The notes: generated by a model from the letters alone, not told the origin. Shown: positions 1-8,347, counted from the stretch's first letter. The stretch: DNA of 64,000 nt from Chitinophaga varians (GCF_014529945.1 NZ_JACVFB010000010.1:124001-188000); one strand, 5' to 3'. Translations and numbers: made by a program.

Positions 1-437
1 CTGATATCGTGTTGTGGCGCCGCTTCGGTGCCGGGCGGCGCAAAGCGGTAGTGCTGGCCGTATTCGGCAGAGAAGGGGAGTGCATTGCCCCGGAAATTGG
101 GTACCAGGCTGCGATATTCGCCGGTGATTTTGCCGTCGTCTTCTATTTTGGCCACCAGCGCGGCGTCGTAAGTGTTCATTTTAATGAAAAGGGAGTCGGC
201 GCCAATGCGTTGTACATGGAAGTCATCACGACGGGTACCGTTGAGCAGCGTAAACACCGCATGTTCAGGGTCTTTGCCTTTCAGTTCAAAGTTAAAAGGT
301 ACCTGTGCCTCGTTGAGGGTGAAGACGCCCCGCCAGATGCCTTCGCGGACAAATGGTTTGTCGGGAGTGGCAACGGCGTTGCCCAGCAGGGAAACGGACA
401 AAAGGCCGGTGAGTAAGCGTGACTTATGTGTTTTCAT
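1..437 (-). CDS. TlpA-like secreted thiol-disulfide protein, N-terminal part (partial)
   Basis: The gene starts at 437 on the minus strand and runs off the left edge, so only about 145 codons are visible. Residues 1-23 form a signal peptide (basic MKTHKSR start, then a hydrophobic run ending NAVA). The rest reads as an extracytoplasmic beta-rich domain with a WRGVF start, the segment PFNFELKG, and later ITGEYRS and LPFSAEYG. This resembles the domain that precedes the thioredoxin fold in Bacteroidota TlpA-family reductases. The diagnostic CxxC motif would lie beyond the edge, so the family call is tentative. The reading frame and signal peptide are clear. It is transcribed away from the radical SAM gene, with a shared intergenic region of about 640 bases. 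Confidence 0.6.
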   Translation of the reverse strand, partial: MKTHKSRLLTGLLSVSLLGNAVATPDKPFVREGIWRGVFTLNEAQVPFNFELKGKDPEHAVFTLLNGTRRDDFHVQRIGADSLFIKMNTYDAALVAKIEDDGKITGEYRSLVPNFRGNALPFSAEYGQHYRFAPPGTEAAPQHDI

Positions 438-454
438 GGGTTTTATTTTTTCTC

Positions 455-481
455 GCAAAGGACGCAAAGGGAGCAAAGCAC
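455..481. repeat. Three tandem 9-bp units (GCAAAGNNN)
   Basis: Three consecutive 9-bp units share the core GCAAAG (455-463, 464-472, 473-481), just upstream of the TlpA-like gene start. Similar CGCAAAGG strings are, from memory, widespread between genes in many bacterial genomes. No function is assigned. Confidence 0.5.
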
Positions 482-976
482 GAAGGTGTTTTGCACCGGA
501 TTTGTTCCGTATAGCCTTTGAGAGGGGTGAATGATAAAGTTAAATCGGGCGTTTGTAGCTGCCGATGACAGGCAGCAGAGAGCCTGCGCACGACGACTAT
601 GCGGCATCACTGTAACGCCTACACGGTACAGGAGCCGCGCAGTCATCGCCCGAAGGGCAAAAAATGAAAAAGAAAAACAATGAAAAAGAAAACGTACCAA
701 AGGAGGTGCTGATGAGGATACCAGCAATATCAAAATTCCCCAATCCCGATATTAGGCTGCTGTTGCTGAAAACGAAATCAGCAAATATCAAAATATCAAA
801 ATTTTAAAATTTCAATATGTTGTGAGGACAACATCGAAAGAAGTAAACTGGCTGTTTCATGCTAATTATTTTATAGCTCCGCAAATAGATGGTTGGTGGT
901 ATAAACTAATTAACGGTGGGCTTAATTAGGTGTGATAAAACAAAGATAGGAGGGGCTGCTAATATTTCCAAATAAA

Positions 977-997
977 AGTCTATAAATTTTGTAGACT
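977..997. promoter_or_regulatory. Inverted repeat AGTCTA-N9-TAGACT
   Basis: A 6-bp inverted repeat with a 9-base A/T spacer, about 55 bases upstream of the -7 element of the radical SAM gene. Its size and A/T-rich centre fit an operator for a dimeric regulator. Which regulator binds is not known from the sequence. Confidence 0.25.
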
Positions 998-1051
998 ATT
1001 ACGGTTTTTATGCGGACAACCGCGGCCCTGCTATCTTTCATTAATATCACC

Positions 1052-1059
1052 TACCTTTG
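1052..1059 (+). promoter_or_regulatory. Bacteroidota -7 element TACCTTTG
   Basis: Exact match to the TAnnTTTG -7 consensus, 20 bases before the TTG start of the radical SAM gene. No good TTTG -33 element is seen at the usual distance. Confidence 0.4.
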
Positions 1060-1078
1060 CGGTTTAAAATAACCGGTT

Positions 1079-3280
1079 TTGAGTCATTCTGTTTTTTTAA
1101 TAACACCGCCATTTACGCAGCTGAACACGCCCTATCCGGCCACAGCCTATCTGAAAGGGTTCCTGAACACCAAAGGGATCAGCGCTTTCCAGGCTGACCT
1201 GGGTATCGAAGTAACGCTGGCTTTATTTTCAAAACAGGGCTTACAGCAGTTGTTTGACAACATTGCGGCAGCACCGCCGGCGGAGCTTTCTGAGAATGTG
1301 GCCCGCATGATAGCCCTGCAGGATGACTATGTGAACACCATCGACGCGGTTATTTTGTTTTTACAGGGTAGAAATCCCACGCTGGCCCATCAGATCAGTA
1401 AAAGGGACTTTCTGCCGGAAGCGTCCCGCTTCGCGCAGCTGGACGATCTCCACTGGGCGTTTGGTTCCATGGGCACACAGGACAGGGCCAAACACCTGGC
1501 CACCATGTACCTGGAAGACCTGTCGGACCTGATCATGGAATGTGTGGACCCGCATTTTGGCTTCAGCCGCTATGCAGAGCGCCTGAGCCGCTCCGCCAAT
1601 AGTTTCGATGAACTGTACGATGCCCTGCATGAAGGGTATACCTATATAGACCACATCCTGACAGACCTGCTGGCTGCCCGGATGGAGACGGTACAACCCA
1701 CACTGGTAGCCATTTCGGTGCCTTTTCCGGGGAACCTGTACGCCGCTTTCCGCTGCGGACAGTGGATCAAACAGCATTATCCGCAGGTGAAAATAGCGAT
1801 GGGTGGCGGTTTCCCGAATACAGAACTGCGTTCGCTCAGTGATCCCAGAGTGTTTGAATTCATCGACTTCATCACCCTGGACGACGGCGAAGCCCCTATG
1901 GAGAACCTGTTCCAGTTCCTCAACGGGCAGAAATCCTCCGAAGAACTGAAACGTACCTTCCTGCTGCAGGAGGGCGCGGTCACTTATATTAATAACGCGT
2001 CCTGCCACGACTACAAACAAAGCCAGGTAGGAACGCCCGATTACAGCGATCTGCTGTTGGACCAGTACATATCGGCCATTGAAGTCGTGAATCCCATGCA
2101 CAGCCTCTGGAGCGACGGGCGTTGGAACAAGCTCACCATGGCCCATGGCTGTTACTGGGGAAAATGTACTTTCTGCGATATCTCACTGGATTATATACGG
2201 GTATATGAGCCGATAGCCGCTTCCATGCTGTGTGATCGTATGGAAACCATCATTGCACAGACCGGCCAGAACGGTTTCCACTTTGTGGACGAGGCCGCGC
2301 CACCCGCGCTGATGCGTGCTTTGGCGCTGGAGATCATCCGGCGTAAGCTCACCGTTACCTGGTGGACCAACATCCGTTTTGAGAAAAGTTTCACCCGCGA
2401 TCTCTGCCTGTTGCTCAAAGCGTCCGGCTGTATCGCCGTGTCCGGTGGCCTGGAGGTGGCGTCTGACCGTTTACTGGGGCTTATTCAGAAAGGTATTACC
2501 GTCGCTCAGGTGGCCAGGGTGAACCGCCATTTTACCGAAGCAGGCATTATGGTGCACGCCTATCTGATGTATGGTTTCCCAACGCAGACGGCGCAGGAGA
2601 CCATCGATTCACTGGAAATGGTACGGCAGATGTTTGCCGCCGGCATATTACAATCCGCCTTCTGGCATCAGTTTACCATGACAGCCCATAGCCCTGTAGG
2701 ACTGGACCCTGCCAAATACCTGGTGCAAAAAGAAACAGAAGCCATGGGCGCCTTCGCCAACAATGATATTATGCATATCGACCCTACCGGCGCCGACCAT
2801 GAAAGCTTTAGTTTCGGCCTGAAAAAATCGTTGCTCAACTTTATGCATGGCACCTGCCTGGATTATCCATTGCAGAAGTGGTTTGAGTTCAAAGTACCTA
2901 AAACCAGCGTAGCGCCGGATTTCATCACCAAAGCCCTGTTGGAGGAAGAGGCGGGCACCATCAAACCCACCAGTAAAGTAGTATTCCTGGGCAAACAGCC
3001 ATCGATGGAGGTGATCACCAAATCCAAAAAAGGCAGCACCTGGGAAGTAGCCTCCTTCACATTTCAGAATAAAAAGGAAAAGATGAATATCAGCGTTCCG
3101 CCACCGCAGGGCCAATGGCTGGCCGGTGTGCTGGAACAAATAGCCGTGGCTAACCCCAAGACCTATACGTTGCAGGAGCTGAAAGACAGCTATGAAGCAG
3201 CCGGCCTGGAAGACTTTGAGCTTTTCTGGGATAATAAACCGGTGAATACGCTTTATAGATCGGGGCTGCTGAAGTTGTAG
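1079..3280 (+). CDS. B12-binding-type radical SAM protein
   Basis: A 733-residue protein starting with TTG; an in-frame stop lies just upstream and the first residues already match the family, so no ATG start is available. Residues 1-330 resemble the cobalamin-binding domain of this class (FLITPPF near the start, PYPATAYLKGFL). The radical SAM core follows, with cluster cysteines C358, C363 and C366, spaced CX4CX2C rather than the usual CX3CX2C. A WxKCxFC-type variant is, from memory, found in one branch of B12-dependent radical SAM enzymes. Later sequence includes a GGLEVAS segment and a YGFPTQT segment typical of the barrel. Substrate unknown. It stands alone, with a -7 element 20 bases upstream and a strong bidirectional terminator after it. 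Confidence 0.8.
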   Translation: MSHSVFLITPPFTQLNTPYPATAYLKGFLNTKGISAFQADLGIEVTLALFSKQGLQQLFDNIAAAPPAELSENVARMIALQDDYVNTIDAVILFLQGRNPTLAHQISKRDFLPEASRFAQLDDLHWAFGSMGTQDRAKHLATMYLEDLSDLIMECVDPHFGFSRYAERLSRSANSFDELYDALHEGYTYIDHILTDLLAARMETVQPTLVAISVPFPGNLYAAFRCGQWIKQHYPQVKIAMGGGFPNTELRSLSDPRVFEFIDFITLDDGEAPMENLFQFLNGQKSSEELKRTFLLQEGAVTYINNASCHDYKQSQVGTPDYSDLLLDQYISAIEVVNPMHSLWSDGRWNKLTMAHGCYWGKCTFCDISLDYIRVYEPIAASMLCDRMETIIAQTGQNGFHFVDEAAPPALMRALALEIIRRKLTVTWWTNIRFEKSFTRDLCLLLKASGCIAVSGGLEVASDRLLGLIQKGITVAQVARVNRHFTEAGIMVHAYLMYGFPTQTAQETIDSLEMVRQMFAAGILQSAFWHQFTMTAHSPVGLDPAKYLVQKETEAMGAFANNDIMHIDPTGADHESFSFGLKKSLLNFMHGTCLDYPLQKWFEFKVPKTSVAPDFITKALLEEEAGTIKPTSKVVFLGKQPSMEVITKSKKGSTWEVASFTFQNKKEKMNISVPPPQGQWLAGVLEQIAVANPKTYTLQELKDSYEAAGLEDFELFWDNKPVNTLYRSGLLKL

Positions 3281-3351
3281 GCGGTGTGACCGGAGCAAGG
3301 ACGCTGCAAATACCCGGAAATAAAATAAGGAACAAGTCAAAATTCCATAAA

Positions 3352-3390
3352 AAATGCCCCCGGAAAGTGTTGATCTTTTTGGGGGCATTT
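3352..3390. terminator. Bidirectional intrinsic terminator
   Basis: Perfect 10-bp stem (AAATGCCCCC / GGGGGCATTT) with an 18-19 base loop and A/T-rich ends on both sides. It lies between the convergent radical SAM gene (+) and lipoprotein gene (-) and can serve both. Confidence 0.8.
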
Positions 3391-3421
3391 CATGAAAATA
3401 AAGTTGGAGAGAACCACTACA

Positions 3422-4366
3422 TTATAAATTAATAAGCGTTGAGTCAGTTGACCATGTATCATTGATGGTGATACTATAGCTGCGGCTACCATCAGGAGGA
3501 GCGCCATACAGATAACCTTTGATAACCGTTACCTTATTCGTTTGGCATTTAACATGTTGAATCGTTTTTTTAAGATCTGCGCCAGTCGTCCTGTCTTTAT
3601 AATTAATGTCTACATTAAATTCATATTCTGAACCCAACAGAAAATCAGAGAACGTATACTGATCTTTTCTTGTACCATACCATTGCCAAACGGCTTCCGG
3701 CGCTCTGACAGAGCCATCTGACAGGTTGTATGCGACTGACAAAGGACTCACCTGTACACGGATATATCCATTGGGGTCACTGGAAGGTAGTGCATCCTGC
3801 AATTTAACTTCCAGTTTTCCAACCACACGCTCCAGTGTAATCGGAATCTCGGTTGGCGCATTAGCGCTTACAGAAAAAACCGTTTTTTTCAGGAACGCAT
3901 CACCCATGGGAAAAACGCCCATCCCCATTAATTGAGGGGAGAAATAATGACCAGAGATGTTGTTGGAAGAGGTGATGGGCTGTGTATATAGTGGCGTTTG
4001 CGATGCTATCAGAACAGCTGTATAAGTTCCGGGAGCCAATGAATCGTTAATGATGCCGAAATTGGCTTTTTGGTTCAACGTGTCCTGATGAACAAAGTTT
4101 ATTTTGTTACCATCGCTGGAATAGACAATATAGTACAGATCAGAAATGCGGGGAAGCCAGTTCACCCGACTGGTTTGACCTTCCAATAGTTGATTGTTTC
4201 CCGCAGTTCGTAAATTTTCCTGTGATTGGCTAAAATTGGCAACGCTAAATTTTACAGGTTGTTTTTCTCCCTGGGATATTACCTTCTTGTCTGTGGCGTC
4301 TTTTGAACAGGAGAAAAAAATAGATGACAGCAGGGGGATTATTAAAGCTTTTTTCATAATGAACAT
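3422..4366 (-). CDS. Fimbrillin-like lipoprotein
   Basis: A 314-residue putative outer-membrane lipoprotein. The N-terminus is a lipoprotein signal (hydrophobic ALIIPLLSSIFFS, then Cys20). The start may be the fourth codon (4357, beginning MKKALII), which gives a more typical signal peptide with Cys17. The middle contains a conserved-looking strand segment, ITLERVVGKLEV, that resembles the core of FimB/Mfa2-type fimbrial subunits, and the region before it (APGTYTAVLIAS) fits the same beta-sandwich pattern. Assignment to that family is by pattern only. No partner fimbrial genes lie next to it. It is monocistronic and ends near the bidirectional terminator. Confidence 0.6.
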   Translation of the reverse strand: MFIMKKALIIPLLSSIFFSCSKDATDKKVISQGEKQPVKFSVANFSQSQENLRTAGNNQLLEGQTSRVNWLPRISDLYYIVYSSDGNKINFVHQDTLNQKANFGIINDSLAPGTYTAVLIASQTPLYTQPITSSNNISGHYFSPQLMGMGVFPMGDAFLKKTVFSVSANAPTEIPITLERVVGKLEVKLQDALPSSDPNGYIRVQVSPLSVAYNLSDGSVRAPEAVWQWYGTRKDQYTFSDFLLGSEYEFNVDINYKDRTTGADLKKTIQHVKCQTNKVTVIKGYLYGAPPDGSRSYSITINDTWSTDSTLINL

Positions 4367-4531
4367 AGGAGGGTTTAATTAGGTTAAGAAACTCAGGTGT
4401 GTAAATTAGAAATAAAAATCCGCTCCAATTATAAAAAAGAATAAATTTTTTTGAAGTTTATCGTACATACCTGACCGTTACCGTTACAGGTGAGGGAAAA
4501 CATCCGGGGGCTGGAGTAGCAGGAAAATATG

Positions 4532-4566
4532 AGTAGATCATCATGTTATATAAATGATGATCTACT
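4532..4566. promoter_or_regulatory. Perfect 13-bp hairpin upstream of a coding start
   Basis: Arms 4532-4544 and 4554-4566 (AGTAGATCATCAT and its exact complement) enclose a 9-base loop. The hairpin sits within an upstream in-frame extension of the next gene, which argues that the real start is at 4616. It may be an operator or a 5'-UTR structure. There is no T-run on the plus side, so a terminator for + transcripts is unlikely. Confidence 0.5.
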
Positions 4567-4615
4567 GAAAAAAAACAACCTATCTTGTGGAAGCAAAAAT
4601 CCACACCTCAAAGCA

Positions 4616-6868
4616 ATGAACAGACCTAATACTGTCCCTGAAGCTGCCGTCTATAACGACGTCGATAAAGAATGGCTGCTTGGCGCCACCGATGAAAACA
4701 ACCAACGTATTGGCCCCTGGAAAAAATGGCATACAGACGGCTACCTCTGGGAAACTATCGACTACCGGGATGGTATTCCCCCTTACCCTACCCAACGTTT
4801 TCACCCCGATGGCACGGTATCTCAGGATGGCGAATGGTATGGCGGCGATAAATACCTTGGCCCGCTGCGCCTGATAAAAAGCAATCACCCCACCCCTGAA
4901 TATTTTCCTCCCGGCAATGCCGATAGTGTATGGATCGCGGAATTTGACTATGTAGATGAATTCAGTTACGATGCCCAGCGTTATTTCGACAGAGACAATA
5001 ACGAGATAAGTTCAGATGGAGACCCGCTACCTGTAAGGCCCCAAAATGTGCCTGCCCGCGCGCATTTCATCAGAGCGGCGTATTCAGCTACCAACTGGGT
5101 CATGGGAACCGTGGATACCCGCACCGCTAATTACATAGGAGAATATTTTGAATGGGACCTGAACGGCAACCCGGTCGTAAAAAGACTTTACAGCCCTTCC
5201 GGCAGTGTATGGGAAGAGTACACCTATACCAATGGGGTATTAAAGATCTCCAATGTGTACGATAAAGACGTACCAAAAGACTCCGAGACATGTTATTATT
5301 ACAGCGGTACCGCCACGCCGGTAGTGAAAACCCGGATCGTTTACCGCAACAAGGGAAAAGACGTGACCAACACGTACTTTGATAAAACGGGTAAGGAGCT
5401 TTATTCCGTTAGAAGAGAAGAATTGTCTCCCGTCCATAAACGAAGATATTTTAACGGCGAACTGGTTTGTGAAGGGCATCTTTCCAATGAAGCCTACCGC
5501 TTCCCGGAAAGTGTTGTCTACTATGCTTCCGGAGGCGGTACGCTCATTGACTTTACCAATAACGGCGATGGTACTGGTACCTGGCACCTGTATGATGCCT
5601 CCGGGCAGGTATTACGGCAGCTTACCGTCACCGAAGATCTGGACGATCATTTCCGTTTGATTAGATGGGATGCCTTTCTATCCTCATGGGGGAGCTATGA
5701 AGTAAATACCACCCACACCGACCAGGAAGCGGTGGTGTTGTGGTTCAACCAGTACTATGATAAGCTGCATGCCAAAGATAAACTGTATGCGCTGGAAGTG
5801 CCGGCATACCTGCAAATAGAACTGGACGCCGTTGACTGGAAGACCATCGGTGCTTATCATAGCGATGGTGGCGCCGAACTGCCCATTGCTATCAATGGTC
5901 TGCTGTCGGAAGATGAGCAGGTAGCGAAAGTGGCTGAGGACATGCTCTGGCCGGAGATTGAACAGCAGGGGGCCGTATATGAATCGACCTACAAAGTAAC
6001 CACTATACTGGCACGCATGCTGCCGCACTACCCGCACCTGCCGGTCGCGCAACAGCGACTGGCGAAATTCCTGTATGATATCCTCGATTTACGGTATATC
6101 ACCGAACAGCATGATTTGTATCAGGAGATGTTAGGCGCTATTGCGCCGCTGGAGCCGCTGCTGCTGCAATGGGCCATAGGCGATGACGTTAGTACGGCGC
6201 GTATGGCGCAATACATCCTGATGTATGCCGGCAAGGAAGCCACGGAGCGGTTCCTGCTGGAGGAATGGCGAAATACGGACCACAGCAGTACCCAAAGAGG
6301 GTACGCCGTTTATTCCCTGTCAGGTTTTTATGTCAGCAGAGACCAGCGTGATAAACTGCGGACAACCTATGCGCCGGTATTGGGCACCGAAGCAGATGCA
6401 TTTGTACGGTTTGTGCTGGCGTCACAGCTGGTGCTGCTCACCGGCGCAGAGGCGGAGGATGCCTGGCTGACGGAGCTATTGCATGCTCTGGCCCACTACG
6501 AAGCACTTGATGACGATTACGGCAATATGATGCCTTTCATCGGTGACATCAATAACGTACAGGAATATATTTTAGCAGTACTGCGTCAATCCAGGCCCGA
6601 TGTACTGGAAAAGAATATGGAGCCCATCATCGAGGCGCTACCTGCTATGCACTCCCTGAAACAGGTCAGCTACCTGCAGACAATATTCGCGGTGTTGTTT
6701 GACGATGAAACGGCACTGGACGATATTACGCCGCTCAGAAAGAAAGCATTGCTGACGGCGGCAGACGTGGTGGCGAAGGACCCCGGGTTTATCAACCTGC
6801 TGGAAGTATTCCGGGCATACGACCTGCCACATGATGCGTATGCTTTGCGGCAATTAGCGGAAGCGTAA
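4616..6868 (+). CDS. YwqK/MORN-like repeat protein with helical C-terminal half
   Basis: About 750 residues from the preferred ATG at 4616 (NRPNTVPEAA). An upstream in-frame ATG at 4529 would translate a perfect hairpin and is less likely. The N-terminal half holds repeated motifs of the type G-x-W-x-x-W-H-x-D-G (GPWKKWHTDGYLWET, later YFDRDNN, GEYFEWDLNGNP, YFDKTGKEL, GTWHLYDASGQV), as in YwqK antitoxin/MORN-like proteins. The C-terminal half is alpha-helical, rich in Leu and Ala, and looks like HEAT-type repeats. There is no signal peptide. Such fusions occur, from memory, as immunity-like proteins beside polymorphic toxins, but no toxin gene is adjacent. Function open. A strong terminator follows the stop directly. 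Confidence 0.6.
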   Translation: MNRPNTVPEAAVYNDVDKEWLLGATDENNQRIGPWKKWHTDGYLWETIDYRDGIPPYPTQRFHPDGTVSQDGEWYGGDKYLGPLRLIKSNHPTPEYFPPGNADSVWIAEFDYVDEFSYDAQRYFDRDNNEISSDGDPLPVRPQNVPARAHFIRAAYSATNWVMGTVDTRTANYIGEYFEWDLNGNPVVKRLYSPSGSVWEEYTYTNGVLKISNVYDKDVPKDSETCYYYSGTATPVVKTRIVYRNKGKDVTNTYFDKTGKELYSVRREELSPVHKRRYFNGELVCEGHLSNEAYRFPESVVYYASGGGTLIDFTNNGDGTGTWHLYDASGQVLRQLTVTEDLDDHFRLIRWDAFLSSWGSYEVNTTHTDQEAVVLWFNQYYDKLHAKDKLYALEVPAYLQIELDAVDWKTIGAYHSDGGAELPIAINGLLSEDEQVAKVAEDMLWPEIEQQGAVYESTYKVTTILARMLPHYPHLPVAQQRLAKFLYDILDLRYITEQHDLYQEMLGAIAPLEPLLLQWAIGDDVSTARMAQYILMYAGKEATERFLLEEWRNTDHSSTQRGYAVYSLSGFYVSRDQRDKLRTTYAPVLGTEADAFVRFVLASQLVLLTGAEAEDAWLTELLHALAHYEALDDDYGNMMPFIGDINNVQEYILAVLRQSRPDVLEKNMEPIIEALPAMHSLKQVSYLQTIFAVLFDDETALDDITPLRKKALLTAADVVAKDPGFINLLEVFRAYDLPHDAYALRQLAEA

Positions 6869-6907
6869 AAATAAAACGGCCGGAGATCACCTCCGGCCGT
6901 TTTATTT
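6869..6907. terminator. Strong bidirectional terminator
   Basis: A 15-bp stem (ATAAAACGGCCGGAG / CTCCGGCCGTTTTAT) with a 5-base loop, A-run before and T-run after. It lies immediately after the stop of the repeat-protein gene. On the minus strand it begins at the stop of the hydrolase remnant. Confidence 0.9.
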
Positions 6908-7031
6908 ATGCTGCCGGTGTATTTAAAAAGAACTGTCGCAGCGTTTCTGCGATAACCAACGGATGCTCGCCGTTATTTGCCGCAACGTGGCCAAGGTTTT
7001 TAAATTGTATGCGGGTTGCATGGCAATTCCG
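6906..7031 (-). pseudogene. C-terminal remnant of an alpha/beta hydrolase
   Basis: A minus-strand frame ending at 6906-6908 reads NCHATRIQFKNLGHVAANN, then GEHPLVIAETLRQFF and a short tail. This is the usual end of an alpha/beta hydrolase: a strand, the catalytic-type GH, then the final helix with xPxxxAExLRxFF. Upstream of about 7031 the similarity fades and there is no start codon or hydrolase core. It is read as a decayed gene tail, not an active gene. Confidence 0.45.
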
Positions 7032-7141
7032 TTTCCTCCCTCTTTGCCTTTCTTTGACCTTTTATCATGCTGTTGAAGGAGCCGTTATAAAACAGACCTT
7101 ATTTATACCATCCCAAATAAATTTATGAAATGTTGAATTTG

Positions 7142-7149
7142 TATTTTTG
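7142..7149 (+). promoter_or_regulatory. -7 element TATTTTTG of the WYL regulator
   Basis: Exact TAnnTTTG match, 25 bases upstream of the ATG at 7174. It overlaps the alternative TTG start at 7147, which supports the downstream start. Confidence 0.4.
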
Positions 7150-7173
7150 CCTGGTGTCACCATATATGCGTTA

Positions 7174-7866
7174 ATGATGAATGACAAAGAAACAAAACGG
7201 ATTTCGCGGCTAACAGCGATTCTGTTACAGTTACAAACTAAACGGTTAATAACAGCTACCCAGCTCGCTGACAAATTTGCGGTTAGTGTGCGCACTATTT
7301 ACAGAGATATCAGAGCATTGGAAGAGGCAGGAGTGCCTGTCCTCACAGATGAAGGGAAAGGCTATACGCTCATGGAAGGTTATAGTGTGCCTCCGGTGAT
7401 GTTTACAGAGGCCCAGGCCTCCGCTTTAATACTGGCTGAACAGCTGGTACTTAAAAATAAAGATTCGTCATTCATTAAAGATTATACAGAAGCTATTGAA
7501 AAAATAAAAGCCGTTTTAAGGTATGGCCAGAAAGATATGGCCGATTTACTTTCTGAAAGAACGCGATACGACCAAAATACAAATAGAGAAAGAAGCAGCA
7601 ATAACTTGTCGAATCTGCAATTTGCGCTAACAAATTTCTGTGTTACAAAAATTGAATACGCTAATGAACAAAATAAAATCAGTACCCGGTTAATTGAACC
7701 TTTTGCACTGTTGAGTACAGATAACTGGTTATTGGTAGCATTCTGCCGTTTGCGTAAAGAATTTCGCTTTTTTCGTTTAGATAGAATTAAAAATCTGACA
7801 CTTCTTGCCGAAAAATTTGAGCCCCACAAAATGACCTTACAGGAGTATTTTGAAAGATATCATTAA
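7174..7866 (+). CDS. YafY-type HTH/WYL-domain transcriptional regulator
   Basis: About 230 residues. The start is placed at ATG 7174 (or the next codon, 7177); the longer TTG start at 7147 overlaps the -7 promoter element. The N-terminal 60 residues form a winged HTH (RISRLTAILLQLQ, then LADKFAVSVRTIYRDIRALE, the recognition helix). The segment KGYTLMEGYSVPPVMFTEAQ is the usual hinge of YafY proteins, and the C-terminal half is a WYL-type ligand-sensing domain (LLSTDNWLLVAFCRLRKEFR, FRLDRI). The neighbour downstream is a RidA-like gene, with a TGACA/TGTCA palindrome in between, so local control of that gene is likely. The intergenic gap is 80 bases. Confidence 0.85.
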   Translation: MMNDKETKRISRLTAILLQLQTKRLITATQLADKFAVSVRTIYRDIRALEEAGVPVLTDEGKGYTLMEGYSVPPVMFTEAQASALILAEQLVLKNKDSSFIKDYTEAIEKIKAVLRYGQKDMADLLSERTRYDQNTNRERSSNNLSNLQFALTNFCVTKIEYANEQNKISTRLIEPFALLSTDNWLLVAFCRLRKEFRFFRLDRIKNLTLLAEKFEPHKMTLQEYFERYH

Positions 7867-7881
7867 TTTTTTTTAGACCCC

Positions 7882-7897
7882 TGACATAAGGCTGTCA
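7882..7897. promoter_or_regulatory. Palindromic operator TGACA-N6-TGTCA
   Basis: A perfect 5-bp inverted repeat, TGACA TAAGGC TGTCA. It covers the place where the -33 element of the 7910 promoter would lie. The location between a WYL regulator and its neighbour makes it a likely repressor site; this is inference. Confidence 0.45.
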
Positions 7898-7909
7898 AAC
7901 CACCCCTTT

Positions 7910-7917
7910 TACTTTTG
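7910..7917 (+). promoter_or_regulatory. -7 element TACTTTTG of the RidA-like gene
   Basis: Exact TAnnTTTG match, 30 bases before the ATG at 7947. No -33 TTTG is seen at the expected place, which is instead occupied by the palindrome. That fits a regulated promoter. Confidence 0.5.
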
Positions 7918-7946
7918 CATCAGGTTAATAATTCAAACATATTACA

Positions 7947-8339
7947 ATGCAAAAGAGAACAATTGACCCCTGGAAATGGGGTGAACTAACAAACTCTGCA
8001 CAAGCAGTAGAAGTAACGAATGTGTCAGGTACATTGTACTGTTCAGGACAGGTGGCAATGGACGCTAACGGTGTTCCGAGCAACGCTGACATGCGCACAC
8101 AATTAATCCAGACTATTGATAACGTTGAAACGCTCATCAAAGCGTCCGGTTATGAGCCGAAAAATATTGTTAGATTAAATGTTTTTACAACATCTATGCA
8201 AGAGTTTTTTTTAACTTGTATGGACGTCTATGTACCATTTCTACAAAAGTACGGTATCAAACAAGCTACTAGCTGTATTGAAATTAAAGGCCTTTATGGC
8301 CCTTTAACGATAGAATTAGAGGCTACAGTCGTAAAGTAA
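7947..8339 (+). CDS. RidA/YjgF-like protein without the deaminase arginine
   Basis: A 130-residue protein of the usual RidA length and fold pattern (VSGTLYCSGQVAMDANG, QTIDNVETLIKASGYEPKNIVRLNVFTT, and the C-terminal LEATVVK). In true 2-aminoacrylate deaminases the C-terminal part carries an arginine in a PxR[ST]-type segment that binds the carboxylate. Here the aligned stretch reads ATSCIEIKG and has no arginine, so an enamine deaminase activity is doubtful and a divergent Rid subgroup is likelier. The gene is monocistronic: promoter and palindrome upstream, terminator 9 bases after the stop. Regulation by the adjacent WYL protein is suggested by the layout. Confidence 0.75.
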   Translation: MQKRTIDPWKWGELTNSAQAVEVTNVSGTLYCSGQVAMDANGVPSNADMRTQLIQTIDNVETLIKASGYEPKNIVRLNVFTTSMQEFFLTCMDVYVPFLQKYGIKQATSCIEIKGLYGPLTIELEATVVK

Positions 8340-8347
8340 AACCCGGG

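Larger units (their letters stand above)
438..1051. other. Intergenic region without a supported gene
   Basis: About 600 bases between divergent genes. It holds the 9-bp repeats near 455-481, a GC-rich stretch with partial dyads around 570-660, A/T-rich runs around 780-820 and a short inverted repeat at 977-997. One 47-codon reading frame (664-807) is too weak to call. No RNA gene is recognised. Confidence 0.5.

Noticed and set aside
664..807. 47-codon frame beginning MKKKNNEKENVPKE
   Set aside because: A/T-rich, low-complexity Lys/Asn composition, no family, no promoter; the sequence looks like intergenic repeat material.
1361..2146. 261-codon minus-strand frame inside the radical SAM gene
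   Set aside because: It lies antisense to a clear enzyme and shows no coherent family pattern; a shadow of biased codon use.
4529..4615. 29-residue N-terminal extension of the repeat protein
   Set aside because: It would encode a perfect 13-bp hairpin and has no similarity to the repeat motifs; ATG at 4616 is preferred.
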